A stretch of DNA of 34,554 bases from Saprospiraceae bacterium (GCA_020627965.1 JAHDFX010000044.1:1-34554); one strand, 5' to 3'. Shown: positions 18,075 through 26,201, counted from the first letter of the stretch. Notes: a model not told the origin generated them from the sequence alone. Made by a program: numbers and translations.

Positions 18075-19103
18075 ATGAAAAAAAAGCTATTAATCATATA
18101 TACTGGTGGAACCATAGGGATGCAGCAATCCTCTGATGGTTTGAAGCCTTTCATTGAAAAGGGTTTTTTAGAGAAATTGATGAGAGAGGACAGGATATTC
18201 AGAGACTCCATGATGCCAGATTTTACTATACATCAGTTCGATCCTTTGCTGGATTCTTCAGATATGACACCTGCCGATTGGGTACATATTGCTCAGGTCA
18301 TCAAAGAATTTTATGAAGCCTATGATGGTTTTATCATCCTGCACGGCACTGATACCATGGCTTATACGGCATCTGCCCTCTCTTTTATGCTCGAAGGATT
18401 GAATAAACCGGTTATCCTGACAGGTTCTCAAATACCAATGGTCATTCCGCGAAACGATGCAACTGAAAATGTGGTTGGTGCTATGCTTTTTGCTGCTCAT
18501 CACTATATTCCTGAAGTCTGTATTTTCTTTGATAATATTTTGATTCGGGGCTGCCGCGCTCAAAAGATAGACAGTGAAGGGTTTCGGGCATTTGAATCTC
18601 CTAATTTGCCACCATTAGGCACAGGAGGTGTCCATATTAAAATCAACCAAAACCTGATACACAAATCTGAAATTGATTCCACTGGACTAATCGTACAAGA
18701 CAAGCTTGACACACATGTTGGGATGCTATGGTTATTTCCAGGCATTACTGGTGAAATCGTTCGCAACTACCTCTTACCTCCCATTAAAGGTCTTATTATT
18801 CAGGCATTTGGTTCGGGCAATGGTCCTACAAAAAATGAAGACTTCATGGCAGCTTTGAAAGAAGCGAATGATAGAGGTGTTATACTCGTAGATTGTACAC
18901 AATGTGCTAAAGGAACTGCTATTCTGGGCGATTACAAAACGAGTTCTGGTTTGGCAAAAGTCGGTCTAATATCAGGCTATGATATGACACCAGAAGCAGC
19001 ATTGACCAAACTGGCTTACTTACTAGGCAAAGACTATAGCCCTGAAAAAGTAAAGCAGTGGATGCAAACTAATTTGCGGGGTGAACTGACTATACAGTTG
19101 TGA
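18075..19103 (+). CDS. ansA: Type I (cytoplasmic) L-asparaginase
   Basis: Hydrolyses L-asparagine to aspartate and ammonia. The 342 residues and lack of a signal peptide indicate the cytoplasmic AnsA type rather than periplasmic type II. The first active-site motif is YTGGTIGM with the nucleophile Thr13. The second is HGTDTMAYTASALSFML with Thr92-Asp93. VILTGSQIPM and the C-terminal TPEAALTKLAYLLG are family signatures. It starts at ATG 18075. The gap in front (17936-18074) holds nothing I can assign, and no TAnnTTTG was found there, so it could be transcribed from the upstream dehydrogenase promoter. Confidence 0.95.
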   Translation: MKKKLLIIYTGGTIGMQQSSDGLKPFIEKGFLEKLMREDRIFRDSMMPDFTIHQFDPLLDSSDMTPADWVHIAQVIKEFYEAYDGFIILHGTDTMAYTASALSFMLEGLNKPVILTGSQIPMVIPRNDATENVVGAMLFAAHHYIPEVCIFFDNILIRGCRAQKIDSEGFRAFESPNLPPLGTGGVHIKINQNLIHKSEIDSTGLIVQDKLDTHVGMLWLFPGITGEIVRNYLLPPIKGLIIQAFGSGNGPTKNEDFMAALKEANDRGVILVDCTQCAKGTAILGDYKTSSGLAKVGLISGYDMTPEAALTKLAYLLGKDYSPEKVKQWMQTNLRGELTIQL

Positions 19104-19168
19104 TAAGTAAGAGCTTAAATACATTGTAAATTAAATATAAATTGTTCTCAAAAAAAGCCGCTCTCCTA

Positions 19169-19199
19169 TTGCTTAAATGGTTTTTTATTACTTACTTTG
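19169..19199 (+). promoter_or_regulatory. Candidate promoter of the DUF4173-like gene
   Basis: TTG at 19169-19171 and TTACTTTG at 19192-19199 (one mismatch to TAnnTTTG) are separated by 20 nt. Use of this promoter would exclude the upstream TTG at 19142 as a start and favour ATG 19229. Confidence 0.3.
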
Positions 19200-19228
19200 C
19201 AAAACAAAGTACTTTTAAAAAACAAATT

Positions 19229-20695
19229 ATGAAAAACACAAAACCATCCAGTTTATTTATTATTGTAACTTTATTTGTCTATCAATTACTTTTTTGGCAA
19301 GAAAAACTAGGATTAAACATCCTCTTATTCAGCACATTACTTATTTTTGGAATGAGTATTCATCGGCAGGATAAAAACCTATCAAAGGCAGCCTGGCTAA
19401 GTATTGTGATTACCTGGTTGACTGCTCTTATAGTCGTTTTTCACAATTCGGGATTGAGCAAAGTAGTTCACTTACTATCGGTGTTTACTATGGCTGGTTT
19501 TGTACACCGTACAGATTTACGTCATACAGTATATGGGTTTCTTTCGGGTATATTATCAGCTATTACTATGCCTGTTAAGTTAGTTTATCAACTCCGTTCA
19601 TTAAAACATATTTATGAAAAATTCAAACCTGTGTGGCTGTATGCCCGCTTTGCTATTATCCCCCTTGCTTTTCTATGTGTATTCTATGCTATTTATGCTG
19701 TAGCTAATCCTAAGTTTGCAGATATATCTGCACGTTTTGCTTCCTATACAGGAGAATTCATTGTTCGTCCTTTCCAGTATTTTTCTCTAGAATGGATCAT
19801 ATTCATAGCACTTGGTTTTATCCTTATTGCTACAGTCATCTGGACACCGATCAGCGAATGGTTCAAAGAGTTACAGGCTCAAAAATCAGAAGTATTACTC
19901 CGTCAACGCAATAGAGATAAACCACTCCCAAAATTTACAGGGATGATGGATTTAAAAAATGAATATCGTATTGCTATTATGGTCATTGCTTCCTTAAATG
20001 CTTTGTTACTCATTGTAAATATGACTGACATCAGATACATATGGCTGGATTTCAGCGAGCAGAGTCCTGTAGCCCTAAGTCAATTTGTACATGAAGGTAC
20101 CTACCTCCTTATTATCAGCATTGCATTGGCAATGGCGGTTCTATTATATTTTTTTAGAAACAATCTCAATTTTTATCAGGAGAATCGTTGGCTTCGTTTG
20201 GGGGCTTATCTATGGGTTATTCAGAATGCTATGCTAGCATTATCTGTAGGCATGAGAAACATTAAGTACATTGATGCTAATGGACTGGCGTATAAACGTA
20301 TTGGAGTCATGATCTTTTTAATACTTACTCTGTATGGGCTTTTTACTATGTTCATTAAGGTGCGGGATATTAAAAGTTCCTATTATCTGCTGAAAACCAA
20401 TGCCTGGGCATTATATATTGTTATGACTATCGCTTGTTTTATTAATTGGGATGTCGCTATTACAAGATATAATCTTAATGCCGATACCAGGCACATTGAT
20501 ATGCGATTTTTAATTGAAGATGTTTCTGATAAAAACTTATTTGTTCTTTACGAACATAAAGACCTCATTCTTGCCGAAACACATTATAATTTTCAAAAAA
20601 TAGAAAGTAAACGCAGACGTTTTGCTGCAAAGCAAAAACACTTAGGTTGGGCTTCCTGGAATTATGCGGATTTCAGGAATAGTAAGTTGAAATAA
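19229..20695 (+). CDS. DUF4173/DUF4153-type multi-pass membrane protein
   Basis: An integral inner-membrane protein of 488 residues of unknown function. About ten hydrophobic helices are visible, for example SLFIIVTLFVYQLLFW near the N-terminus, AIIPLAFLCVFYAIYAVA, WIIFIALGFILIATVIW and YLLIISIALAMAVLLYFF. A conserved core includes WLRLGAYLWVIQNAMLALSVGMRN and the later AYKRIGVMIFLILTLYGL, typical of the DUF4173 group. A soluble C-terminal tail of about 90 residues follows the last helix. I start it at ATG 19229 because a promoter-like element lies between that ATG and the more distal in-frame TTG at 19142. It follows ansA on the same strand. No function can be inferred from neighbours. Confidence 0.8.
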   Translation: MKNTKPSSLFIIVTLFVYQLLFWQEKLGLNILLFSTLLIFGMSIHRQDKNLSKAAWLSIVITWLTALIVVFHNSGLSKVVHLLSVFTMAGFVHRTDLRHTVYGFLSGILSAITMPVKLVYQLRSLKHIYEKFKPVWLYARFAIIPLAFLCVFYAIYAVANPKFADISARFASYTGEFIVRPFQYFSLEWIIFIALGFILIATVIWTPISEWFKELQAQKSEVLLRQRNRDKPLPKFTGMMDLKNEYRIAIMVIASLNALLLIVNMTDIRYIWLDFSEQSPVALSQFVHEGTYLLIISIALAMAVLLYFFRNNLNFYQENRWLRLGAYLWVIQNAMLALSVGMRNIKYIDANGLAYKRIGVMIFLILTLYGLFTMFIKVRDIKSSYYLLKTNAWALYIVMTIACFINWDVAITRYNLNADTRHIDMRFLIEDVSDKNLFVLYEHKDLILAETHYNFQKIESKRRRFAAKQKHLGWASWNYADFRNSKLK

Positions 20696-20709
20696 TGGTA
20701 GTTACAGTG

Positions 20710-20752
20710 TCAGTTGCAATATCTCTGATATCAATTCTGATATTGCAACTGA
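20710..20752 (+). terminator. Strong hairpin after the DUF4173-like gene
   Basis: TCAGTTGCAATATC (20710-20723) pairs perfectly with GATATTGCAACTGA (20739-20752), a 14-bp stem with a 15-nt loop beginning 15 nt after the stop codon. There is no U-run, so it may be a processing or stability element rather than an intrinsic terminator. Confidence 0.5.
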
Positions 20753-20787
20753 TGCTAACATTAAGTACTAAAAACTGATTTTTCAAC

Positions 20788-21068
20788 TTACTCTTCCTTT
20801 AAATTCGCCTGAATTTCAAGGATATAAGTGGTATCTAAACCTGTATATTTTGCAATATCATCTACAAGCATATCATTTTTAAGCATTTCAACAACTACCC
20901 TTCGATACCTTTCTCAATACCTTTCTCAATACCTTTCTCAATACCTTTTTTGTAGACTCTTTTGAATCCAGCATTTTCTTCTAAGTTTATTGTTAATGGC
21001 ATATTGCTATAGATTTTATCTGTTTCATTATCCAATTTACGCAATTGTGAGAAAACTTTCAATTTCAT
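20788..21068 (-). pseudogene. C-terminal remnant of an Rpn-family (PD-(D/E)XK) recombination-promoting nuclease/putative transposase
   Basis: Read on the minus strand from 21068, it encodes a tail opening MKLKVFSQLRKL, followed by three to four GIEK units from a 12-bp tandem repeat (about 20904-20946). An in-frame TAG follows at 20895-20897. Shifting one base restores VVVEMLKNDMLVDDIAKYTG and then LDTTYILEIQANLKEE up to a TAA at 20788-20790. This repeat-then-helical ending is the usual C-terminus of Rpn/PDDEXK-family putative transposases. The N-terminal nuclease domain is completely absent, because the remnant begins directly at the terminator of the neighbouring gene. One missing base near 20898-20903 explains the frame break. 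It is therefore a dead fragment. Confidence 0.75.
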
Positions 21069-21110
21069 AAAAAAAGCCGGTTAGTCAAGCAGAGAGACTA
21101 ACCGGCTTTT
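21069..21110 (-). terminator. Rho-independent terminator of the sigma/anti-sigma operon
   Basis: AAAAGCCGGTTAGTC (21072-21086) and GACTAACCGGCTTTT (21096-21110) form a perfect 15-bp stem with a 9-nt loop. On the minus strand it is followed by a run of seven U residues. It lies 22 nt after the stop of the operon's last gene. Confidence 0.92.
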
Positions 21111-21132
21111 GGTCTTAATCAATTTTTCAATT

Positions 21133-22485
21133 TTAAAGTGCAGTACGAGCCCCCATGACAAGGGAGAAAGTATGTACTTTATCTCTGTGTATCCCTGCAT
21201 GATTGAGGGCATATTTATAAGTTGGTTGTATAAACAGGTGTAAATTTTTATCCAGTTGACGTTCTAGTCCTAAACCAAAATCTACTGTTGCATAAAGATT
21301 ATCTGAAAGCTTACCTCCTTGCAATATAGCTGCTTCTCTATCATTGTTAAATGGAGATTCCAATGTATTTAAGCCATCCTGATAACTATAATTTGACATC
21401 ATAACAGCATGTGCAGTCATACCTGCATTGATAAATGGGCGCCAATTCGTTGATTGTTTGATGGTATATTGGATGTGCGCCGGAATTTCCAATGCATGCC
21501 AATCCATATTTTTACTATAATTATCTCCCAGATTTGGATACTGCTCAGGATTCATAAAAAGCTCTTTGAACATTTTAGCACTATAAGCTACTCCTGTTTC
21601 AAACTTCCATTTATCGGTCAGTTCAACGCCAACCAAACCCGCAGCGGTTAAGCCCATATTATAGCCACCACTGGTCATATTCATATCTGGTGAAGCTGCT
21701 ATGCGCAAGTGACGGGCTTTTTTGGGGCGAGTGGGTACCGGATCGCCAGGTGTTGTCACAAGGGCTATTTCAAGTAATTCGCTATTTACATGATTATCGA
21801 GTAAAGCATACTTTACCGGAATTCTGTCTGTAAATTCAGCATAAGCGGATGTTTCAGAAACCGTCTTGTTCTCTTTAGGGGGTTCTAGGTTTTTATTAGA
21901 TTTTGTTACTACTGTAGTAAGATCATTATTAGTATAAGCGGGGCTTTCAATGGCAGTAGATTCTGATTCATTACTGATAATATTCCAAACAACAGGTGAT
22001 TGGGTGGTTTCAATATGTTGTTCAGACTTATTGACATTCACAGTATTCTTTGGCGTATTATTCTCCTGGGTATTTTTTGTGTTTTGTATTTTGTTTGCAT
22101 AGGGAAGCCCTTCTAAACTATCTTTTGTTTGCTTGGTATCTTTTTTAGGTTGTTCTGTAGGTACTTCTTCTTCCGGTAATATTTTGTCGTCTCCTCTAGA
22201 TTCAGGTTGTTTTTCCTGAATGGCAGGTACAGCATTATTCTTTGGCGGTGTATAATTATTATTGCCGGGCATTTGCCAACCTACAAATTGTAATAACAAC
22301 CACAAGGTTACTAACATTAAGATTAATTCTCCCCCCTTCAACCAATACAGGCGAGTCTTCAGGAAAGCATCCTTATCAATACGTGCTTCCATAGCTGCCC
22401 AGTCGGCTGGTTGGTAAGGAACTTCCACCTGCCCTAGTGCGTCTCTGGCTATTTGGTCGATATATTCTAGCCTTTTATTGTCCAT
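21133..22485 (-). CDS. Envelope-spanning anti-sigma-like protein: cytoplasmic N-terminus, inner-membrane helix, periplasmic linker and outer-membrane beta-barrel
   Basis: A 450-residue protein starting at ATG 22485, overlapping the ECF sigma gene by 11 nt (an in-frame ATG at 22506 would add seven residues). Residues 1-50 are a soluble segment (MDNKRLEYIDQIARDAL, then WAAMEARIDKDAF) placed like an anti-sigma domain. One hydrophobic helix (about 52-70, ELILMLVTLWLLLQFVGW) follows. Residues about 71-258 are a low-complexity Pro/Gln/Asn/Thr/Lys linker. The C-terminal 190 residues (from RHLRIAASPDMNM) show alternating amphipathic strands such as WKFETGVAYSAKMF and ATVDFGLGLERQL, ending VMGARTAL, like a PorT/OmpW-type barrel. 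The layout matches the dual membrane-spanning anti-sigma factors described in Bacteroides. It probably holds the sigma factor and senses outer-membrane state. A strong terminator follows. Confidence 0.75.
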   Translation of the reverse strand: MDNKRLEYIDQIARDALGQVEVPYQPADWAAMEARIDKDAFLKTRLYWLKGGELILMLVTLWLLLQFVGWQMPGNNNYTPPKNNAVPAIQEKQPESRGDDKILPEEEVPTEQPKKDTKQTKDSLEGLPYANKIQNTKNTQENNTPKNTVNVNKSEQHIETTQSPVVWNIISNESESTAIESPAYTNNDLTTVVTKSNKNLEPPKENKTVSETSAYAEFTDRIPVKYALLDNHVNSELLEIALVTTPGDPVPTRPKKARHLRIAASPDMNMTSGGYNMGLTAAGLVGVELTDKWKFETGVAYSAKMFKELFMNPEQYPNLGDNYSKNMDWHALEIPAHIQYTIKQSTNWRPFINAGMTAHAVMMSNYSYQDGLNTLESPFNNDREAAILQGGKLSDNLYATVDFGLGLERQLDKNLHLFIQPTYKYALNHAGIHRDKVHTFSLVMGARTAL

Positions 22486-23038
22486 GTTCCATATATTTTG
22501 AAGCAAGTAGAGCTTGTAACTTTACCCGCGCTTTCAGCAAATTTGAGCGTGATGTGCTTTCTGTTATTCCCAGTCTGTTTGCAATTTCTTTGTGAGGGTA
22601 GCCTTCTATAGCATATAGGTTAAATACTGTACGATAAACCGGAGAAAGCTGTTGCACACATTCTAATATTTCTTTTTCCGTACACTTACTAACAGCGTCT
22701 GCTTCGTTGGTAGTAAGATGTCGGGCTTCTTCCAGATCATCTGTTCTTCTTCTTTGTAGTTTGCGATAATAATCAATAGAAGTATTGACCATAATTCTTC
22801 GAATCCAGGCACCTATTGATGTTCCGGGTTTATATTTACTGAGATTTCTAAATACTTTGATAAAACCTTCATGTAGAATATCTCTGGCGTCTTCTTCGTT
22901 ATTGGCATAACGCAGGCATACCCCCATCATTTTTGGATAATGAGTTTCATACAGCTTTTGCTGCGCCCAACGCTCCTGACGAATGCAGGCTTGGATCAAG
23001 ATTTGTTCGGTCTCTTGCAAATTTAATGCTATAGCCAT
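22475..23038 (-). CDS. ECF (sigma-70 family group 4) RNA polymerase sigma factor
   Basis: A 187-residue sigma factor. Region 2 is visible as MMGVCLRYANNEEDARDILHEGFIKVFRNLSKY followed by the DNA-melting segment IGAWIRRIMVNTSIDYYRK. Region 4 is LSPVYRTVFNLYAIEGYPHKEIANRLGITESTSRSNLLKARVKLQ, whose helix-turn-helix would read the -35 element. There is no sigma region 1 or 3. I place the start at ATG 23038; the in-frame TTG at 23047 is less likely. Its end overlaps the start of a membrane protein with anti-sigma topology, so the two are translationally coupled and likely act as a sensor-regulator pair. Target promoters are unknown. Confidence 0.93.
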   Translation of the reverse strand: MAIALNLQETEQILIQACIRQERWAQQKLYETHYPKMMGVCLRYANNEEDARDILHEGFIKVFRNLSKYKPGTSIGAWIRRIMVNTSIDYYRKLQRRRTDDLEEARHLTTNEADAVSKCTEKEILECVQQLSPVYRTVFNLYAIEGYPHKEIANRLGITESTSRSNLLKARVKLQALLASKYMEHGQ

Positions 23039-23174
23039 TGGTTTCAAGGAATGCAGCTTCGATTAGTAATATCAATTTATTATCAGCATCATAACGTCCT
23101 TTATCATTTAAATGCTGCCTGCCTTGATCTATTTTAACTTTATTACAACATAAACAATGCGCTTAGAACACGTT

Positions 23175-23182
23175 CAAATATA
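23175..23182 (-). promoter_or_regulatory. Candidate -7 promoter element for the ECF sigma operon
   Basis: On the minus strand this reads TATATTTG, an exact TAnnTTTG match 137 nt ahead of the sigma ATG. The leader would be about 130 nt. The same octamer occurs on the opposite strand at 23280-23287 ahead of tRNA-Cys. Confidence 0.35.
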
Positions 23183-23279
23183 GAGTTATTCAGTTTAAAA
23201 TTGAAGTTGTTTAAAAAACTTTAGTTTGAAAACGGGCTAAAAAAATCTACCGAAACAGGAAATATTCAGAAAAACCGTT

Positions 23280-23287
23280 TATATTTG
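23280..23287 (+). promoter_or_regulatory. Candidate -7 promoter element for tRNA-Cys
   Basis: TATATTTG is an exact consensus match located 39 nt before the mature 5' end of tRNA-Cys. No clear -33 TTTG was seen at the usual distance. Confidence 0.5.
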
Positions 23288-23326
23288 CACCCGCCGCAAA
23301 GCAAAGAGTTCATTTGACTCTAATCA

Positions 23327-23397
23327 GGTCGCGTGGCCGAGCGGTTAGGCAGGGCTCTGCAAAAGCTCGTACAGCGGTTCAAATCCGCTCGCGACCT
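23327..23397 (+). tRNA. tRNA-Cys (anticodon GCA)
   Basis: The acceptor stem GGTCGCG pairs with CGCGACC and is followed by discriminator T, as expected for cysteine tRNAs. The anticodon stem GGGCT/AGCTC carries loop CTGCAAA with anticodon GCA. The T-arm is AGCGG-TTCAAAT-CCGCT. The 3' CCA is not encoded. A terminator follows 25 nt later. Confidence 0.96.
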
Positions 23398-23422
23398 CAA
23401 AAATTTGGCTTTCAAATTTTGA

Positions 23423-23448
23423 AGCTCCTGATTTTCAGGGGCTTTTTT
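23423..23448 (+). terminator. Terminator after tRNA-Cys
   Basis: AGCTCCTGA (23423-23431) pairs with TCAGGGGCT (23435-23443) around a 3-nt loop, with the T-run continuing to 23448. The following 23449-23733 shows no gene; it must contain the rpoN promoter, but I found no exact consensus match. Confidence 0.82.
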
Positions 23449-23733
23449 ATTTAAATGGGCATTATATCCGGTTCTATAAACGTACCCCTTGACAATCAAT
23501 AAGAGAATTTAACCCTTGATTCGCATTAATCTATTATCTAAACGATTTTTAATATCGACATGATACATCTTTAAAAATTGTTTTCTCGCCTTCCAAGTGT
23601 CATTTCTTCATAAAAAAAGCGTCCATTCGGTACGATTTTTGATTAATTGCCGTTTTTTTTATAATTTGACGTGACAAGCAAAGTATTAAAAACGTCTATC
23701 TCTGAGAATATCCCAACGACTAAAATATAAAAA

Positions 23734-25278
23734 ATGAGTGGAAAGATCCAGCAGAATCTAAGTCATAAAATGCTTCAGAAGTTGTCTCCTCAACAAATTC
23801 AACTGATGAAATTGTTGCAGGTACCGACTGCCGCATTAGAACAACGTGTAAAAGAAGAAATAGAGGCAAATCCTGCATTGGAAGAAGGCTTGGAAAATGA
23901 AGAAAATCAGGAAGAATTAGTTTTTGCCGATAAAAAGGAAAAAGAAAAACCCGAGGAGGAAAATGAGCAGGAACCAGAAGATACTCGTGATGAAGATATA
24001 GAATTTAGCGATTATCTGGATGATTACTTAGAGGATGATACGGCTAATTATAAATTGCAAAGCAATAATTACTCCAGTGATGAGGAAGATAAATCGATAC
24101 CAATACCTGTAGAGGATACTTTTCACGAATATCTGGAAAGTCAGCTCGGCTTGGTCAAACTAAATGACAAAGAGGAACTGGTTGCCAAACAGATCATTGG
24201 TAGCATTGATGATGATGGCTACCTTCGCAGAGTGCCCATCGCTATAGTAGATGATCTGGCTTTTTCGCAGAATATCATGACGACAGAAGAAGAAGTAGCA
24301 AGGTTACTTCTTATCGTTCAAGGCTTTGAACCTTCTGGTATTGGTGCCAGAGATTTGCAGGAATGTCTACTTATACAACTACGTAGAAAACTGCTTGAAG
24401 CAGACGAAGAAGTAGATGTACCCAACATAAAACGGGCGATTAAGATGCTGGATAAGCATTTTGAAGAGTTTTCAAAAAAGCACTATGAAAAGTTACAGAA
24501 ACAACTCAGTGTAAAAGCCGAGGAGCTCAAAGAGATTATTGATGAAGTCTTAAAACTCAACCCTAAGCCTGCCAGTGGCTATTCTTCTGGTGCTAATCGA
24601 ATTACGCAGTATATCGTTCCTGATTTTATTATTCAAAATAAAGATGGTGAGCTGGAACTTACGCTAAATACCAGAAATGCACCCGACTTACGGATCAGTG
24701 ACCACTTCAAAGAAATGCTCAAATCCTACGGGAGCAACAAAACTGAAGATGGTAAGCGCAGAAAGCGTAGCAAACAGGAGAAAGAGACCGTCATGTTTAT
24801 CAAGCAAAAAATAGATGCTGCTAAATGGTTTATTGATGCTATTCGCCAACGTCAGCAAACGATGTACAAGACGATGTATTCTATCCTACAATATCAATAC
24901 GACTTCTTTCTGACGGGCGACCAGAAACGTCTGCGCCCAATGATCCTAAAAGATATTGCAGAAATTACCGGACTGGATATCTCTACTGTTTCACGTGTTG
25001 CCAATAGCAAATATGTACAGACAGAGTTTGGGACTAAGCGCCTGAAAGATTTTTTCTCTGAATCACTACAGACTGATTCCGGCGAGGAAGTTTCTACCTT
25101 GGAAGTCAAAAAAATACTGACCGAGCTTATTGAAAAAGAAAATAAGAAAAAACCGCTTTCTGACGAAAAATTGAAGGATGCGCTACGTAAAGCTGGTTAT
25201 AACATCGCTCGTCGTACTGTAGCTAAATACAGGGAACAATTAAATATTCCTGTGGCACGTTTGCGGAAAGAGCTTTAG
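23734..25278 (+). CDS. rpoN: RNA polymerase sigma-54 factor
   Basis: Sigma-54, which directs RNA polymerase to -24/-12 promoters and needs an AAA+ enhancer-binding activator. The 514 residues contain the glutamine/leucine-rich region I (LSPQQIQLMKLLQVPTAALEQ) that contacts the activator. A strongly acidic linker follows (about residues 50-125), rich in Glu and Asp. The core-binding and helix-turn-helix domains follow, with DIAEITGLDISTVSRVANSKYVQT. The RpoN box reads ARRTVAKYRE at 492-501, near the very C-terminus. It begins at ATG 23734, is apparently monocistronic and ends in a terminator. No sigma-54 activator gene is seen in the window. Confidence 0.97.
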   Translation: MSGKIQQNLSHKMLQKLSPQQIQLMKLLQVPTAALEQRVKEEIEANPALEEGLENEENQEELVFADKKEKEKPEEENEQEPEDTRDEDIEFSDYLDDYLEDDTANYKLQSNNYSSDEEDKSIPIPVEDTFHEYLESQLGLVKLNDKEELVAKQIIGSIDDDGYLRRVPIAIVDDLAFSQNIMTTEEEVARLLLIVQGFEPSGIGARDLQECLLIQLRRKLLEADEEVDVPNIKRAIKMLDKHFEEFSKKHYEKLQKQLSVKAEELKEIIDEVLKLNPKPASGYSSGANRITQYIVPDFIIQNKDGELELTLNTRNAPDLRISDHFKEMLKSYGSNKTEDGKRRKRSKQEKETVMFIKQKIDAAKWFIDAIRQRQQTMYKTMYSILQYQYDFFLTGDQKRLRPMILKDIAEITGLDISTVSRVANSKYVQTEFGTKRLKDFFSESLQTDSGEEVSTLEVKKILTELIEKENKKKPLSDEKLKDALRKAGYNIARRTVAKYREQLNIPVARLRKEL

Positions 25279-25287
25279 AACAATAAA

Positions 25288-25313
25288 AAAAGCCCGACAT
25301 ATGTCAGGCTTTT
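25288..25313 (+). terminator. Terminator of rpoN
   Basis: AAAAGCC (25288-25294) pairs with GGCTTTT (25307-25313), with one mismatch and then GACAT-ATGTC completing the hairpin; T residues end it. It starts 9 nt after the rpoN stop. Its near symmetry means it may also stop transcripts coming out of the convergent tRNA-Val. Confidence 0.8.
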
Positions 25314-25317
25314 CTAG

Positions 25318-25392
25318 TGAGTCATACTGGATTCGAACCAGTGACCTCTGCCCTGTCAAGGCAGCGCTCTAAACCAACTGAGCTAATGACTC
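25318..25392 (-). tRNA. tRNA-Val (anticodon GAC)
   Basis: On the minus strand, acceptor GAGTCAT pairs with ATGACTC and is followed by discriminator A. The D-arm is GCTCAGTTGGTTTAGAGC. The anticodon stem CTGCC/GGCAG carries loop TTGACAG with anticodon GAC. The T-arm is ACTGG-TTCGAAT-CCAGT. The CCA end is not encoded. Confidence 0.96.
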
Positions 25393-25509
25393 TTCAAAAG
25401 GATCACAAATCTAAAGTAATTTTATCTAATTACCATATCCCAATTAAAAAAGTTCACTGATTATTATTTGATTTCCTCATTAACATTTCCAATTTAGCTG
25501 ACAATACGC

Positions 25510-25517
25510 TAAATTTG
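25510..25517 (+). promoter_or_regulatory. Candidate -7 promoter element for the SRPBCC-like gene
   Basis: TAAATTTG matches TAnnTTTG exactly and ends 6 nt before ATG 25524, so the transcript would be essentially leaderless. It overlaps the in-frame TTG at 25515, which therefore should not be the start codon. Confidence 0.4.
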
Positions 25518-25523
25518 AACAGC

Positions 25524-26072
25524 ATGTCGAGTACTCTTATCATATTATTGATCGTTATTGTTTTTGCATTACTGGTGACTTTTATCATCACCTTAATGAT
25601 GCCTGCTGCCTGGACCATTGAAGAGCGTATAGGGGTGTATGCTGGTACCAAAGACATTTTTCCTTATCTGAATCAATCGAAACAATGGCGACTCTGGAGC
25701 ATCTGGAGCGGGCCAGCTAATGCTGATATAAAATGGACTTACAATGATATTCCGGCAGGACTTGGTGCTACACAACAATGGCAACAGCTACAATCCAGTG
25801 GCACGTTAACCATTGTACAAAGCAATGAAGAAGAATCCATACAATACCATTTAGATATTGACCAGCAGAGTTTTATTGTATATGGACAGTTACTGTTGGC
25901 GCCTACAGATCAGCAGACAATAGTTATCTGGACCTGTAGAAGTGAACTCAATAGCTTCAACCCTTTTAAACGGCTGCAAAGTGCAGCCCTACGTAGAATG
26001 CTCACCGAACAAATGCAACAAAGCCTCGCTCACCTGAAAGCTCATTCAGAGCAAACTGCTCAAAAAGCTTAG
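25524..26072 (+). CDS. Membrane-anchored SRPBCC-like (polyketide cyclase/START fold) protein
   Basis: A 182-residue protein of unknown function. It opens with one membrane helix (STLIILLIVIVFALLVTFIITLMMP). A domain of about 140 residues follows with the pattern of the SRPBCC superfamily: a first strand after the anchor (AAWTIEERIGVYA), the helix-strand IFPYLNQSKQWRLWSIW, central strands (IKWTYNDIPAGLGATQQW, TIVWTCRSE-like) and a long amphipathic C-terminal helix (LQSAALRRMLTEQMQQSLAHLKAH). Such proteins bind hydrophobic ligands or lipids; no ligand can be named. The start at ATG 25524 is chosen because an upstream TTG lies inside a promoter motif. It is probably transcribed alone. Confidence 0.62.
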   Translation: MSSTLIILLIVIVFALLVTFIITLMMPAAWTIEERIGVYAGTKDIFPYLNQSKQWRLWSIWSGPANADIKWTYNDIPAGLGATQQWQQLQSSGTLTIVQSNEEESIQYHLDIDQQSFIVYGQLLLAPTDQQTIVIWTCRSELNSFNPFKRLQSAALRRMLTEQMQQSLAHLKAHSEQTAQKA

Positions 26073-26140
26073 TATAAGAACGTGTTTAAGTCAAGCAAAT
26101 GTTAAAATGTGCCCGATTTTATTTTTTACATTAAAAAATC

Positions 26141-26171
26141 TTTCAATAAGTCTGTAAGCTCATTAACTTTG
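26141..26171 (+). promoter_or_regulatory. Candidate promoter of the lipoprotein gene
   Basis: TTTC at 26141-26144 and TAACTTTG at 26164-26171 (exact -7 consensus) are separated by 19 nt. This is the best-spaced Bacteroidota promoter in the window. The leader would be about 24 nt to ATG 26202. Confidence 0.5.
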
Positions 26172-26201
26172 TCTGTAGTGAGAACGAATTTATAGGCGAA
26201 A

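Noticed and set aside
18075-19103. Periplasmic type II asparaginase
   Set aside because: No signal peptide; length and motif context fit cytoplasmic AnsA.
20904-20946. 12-bp tandem repeats considered as a CRISPR or minisatellite
   Set aside because: There are no spacers; the units are in frame and encode the GIEK repeats typical of Rpn-family C-termini.
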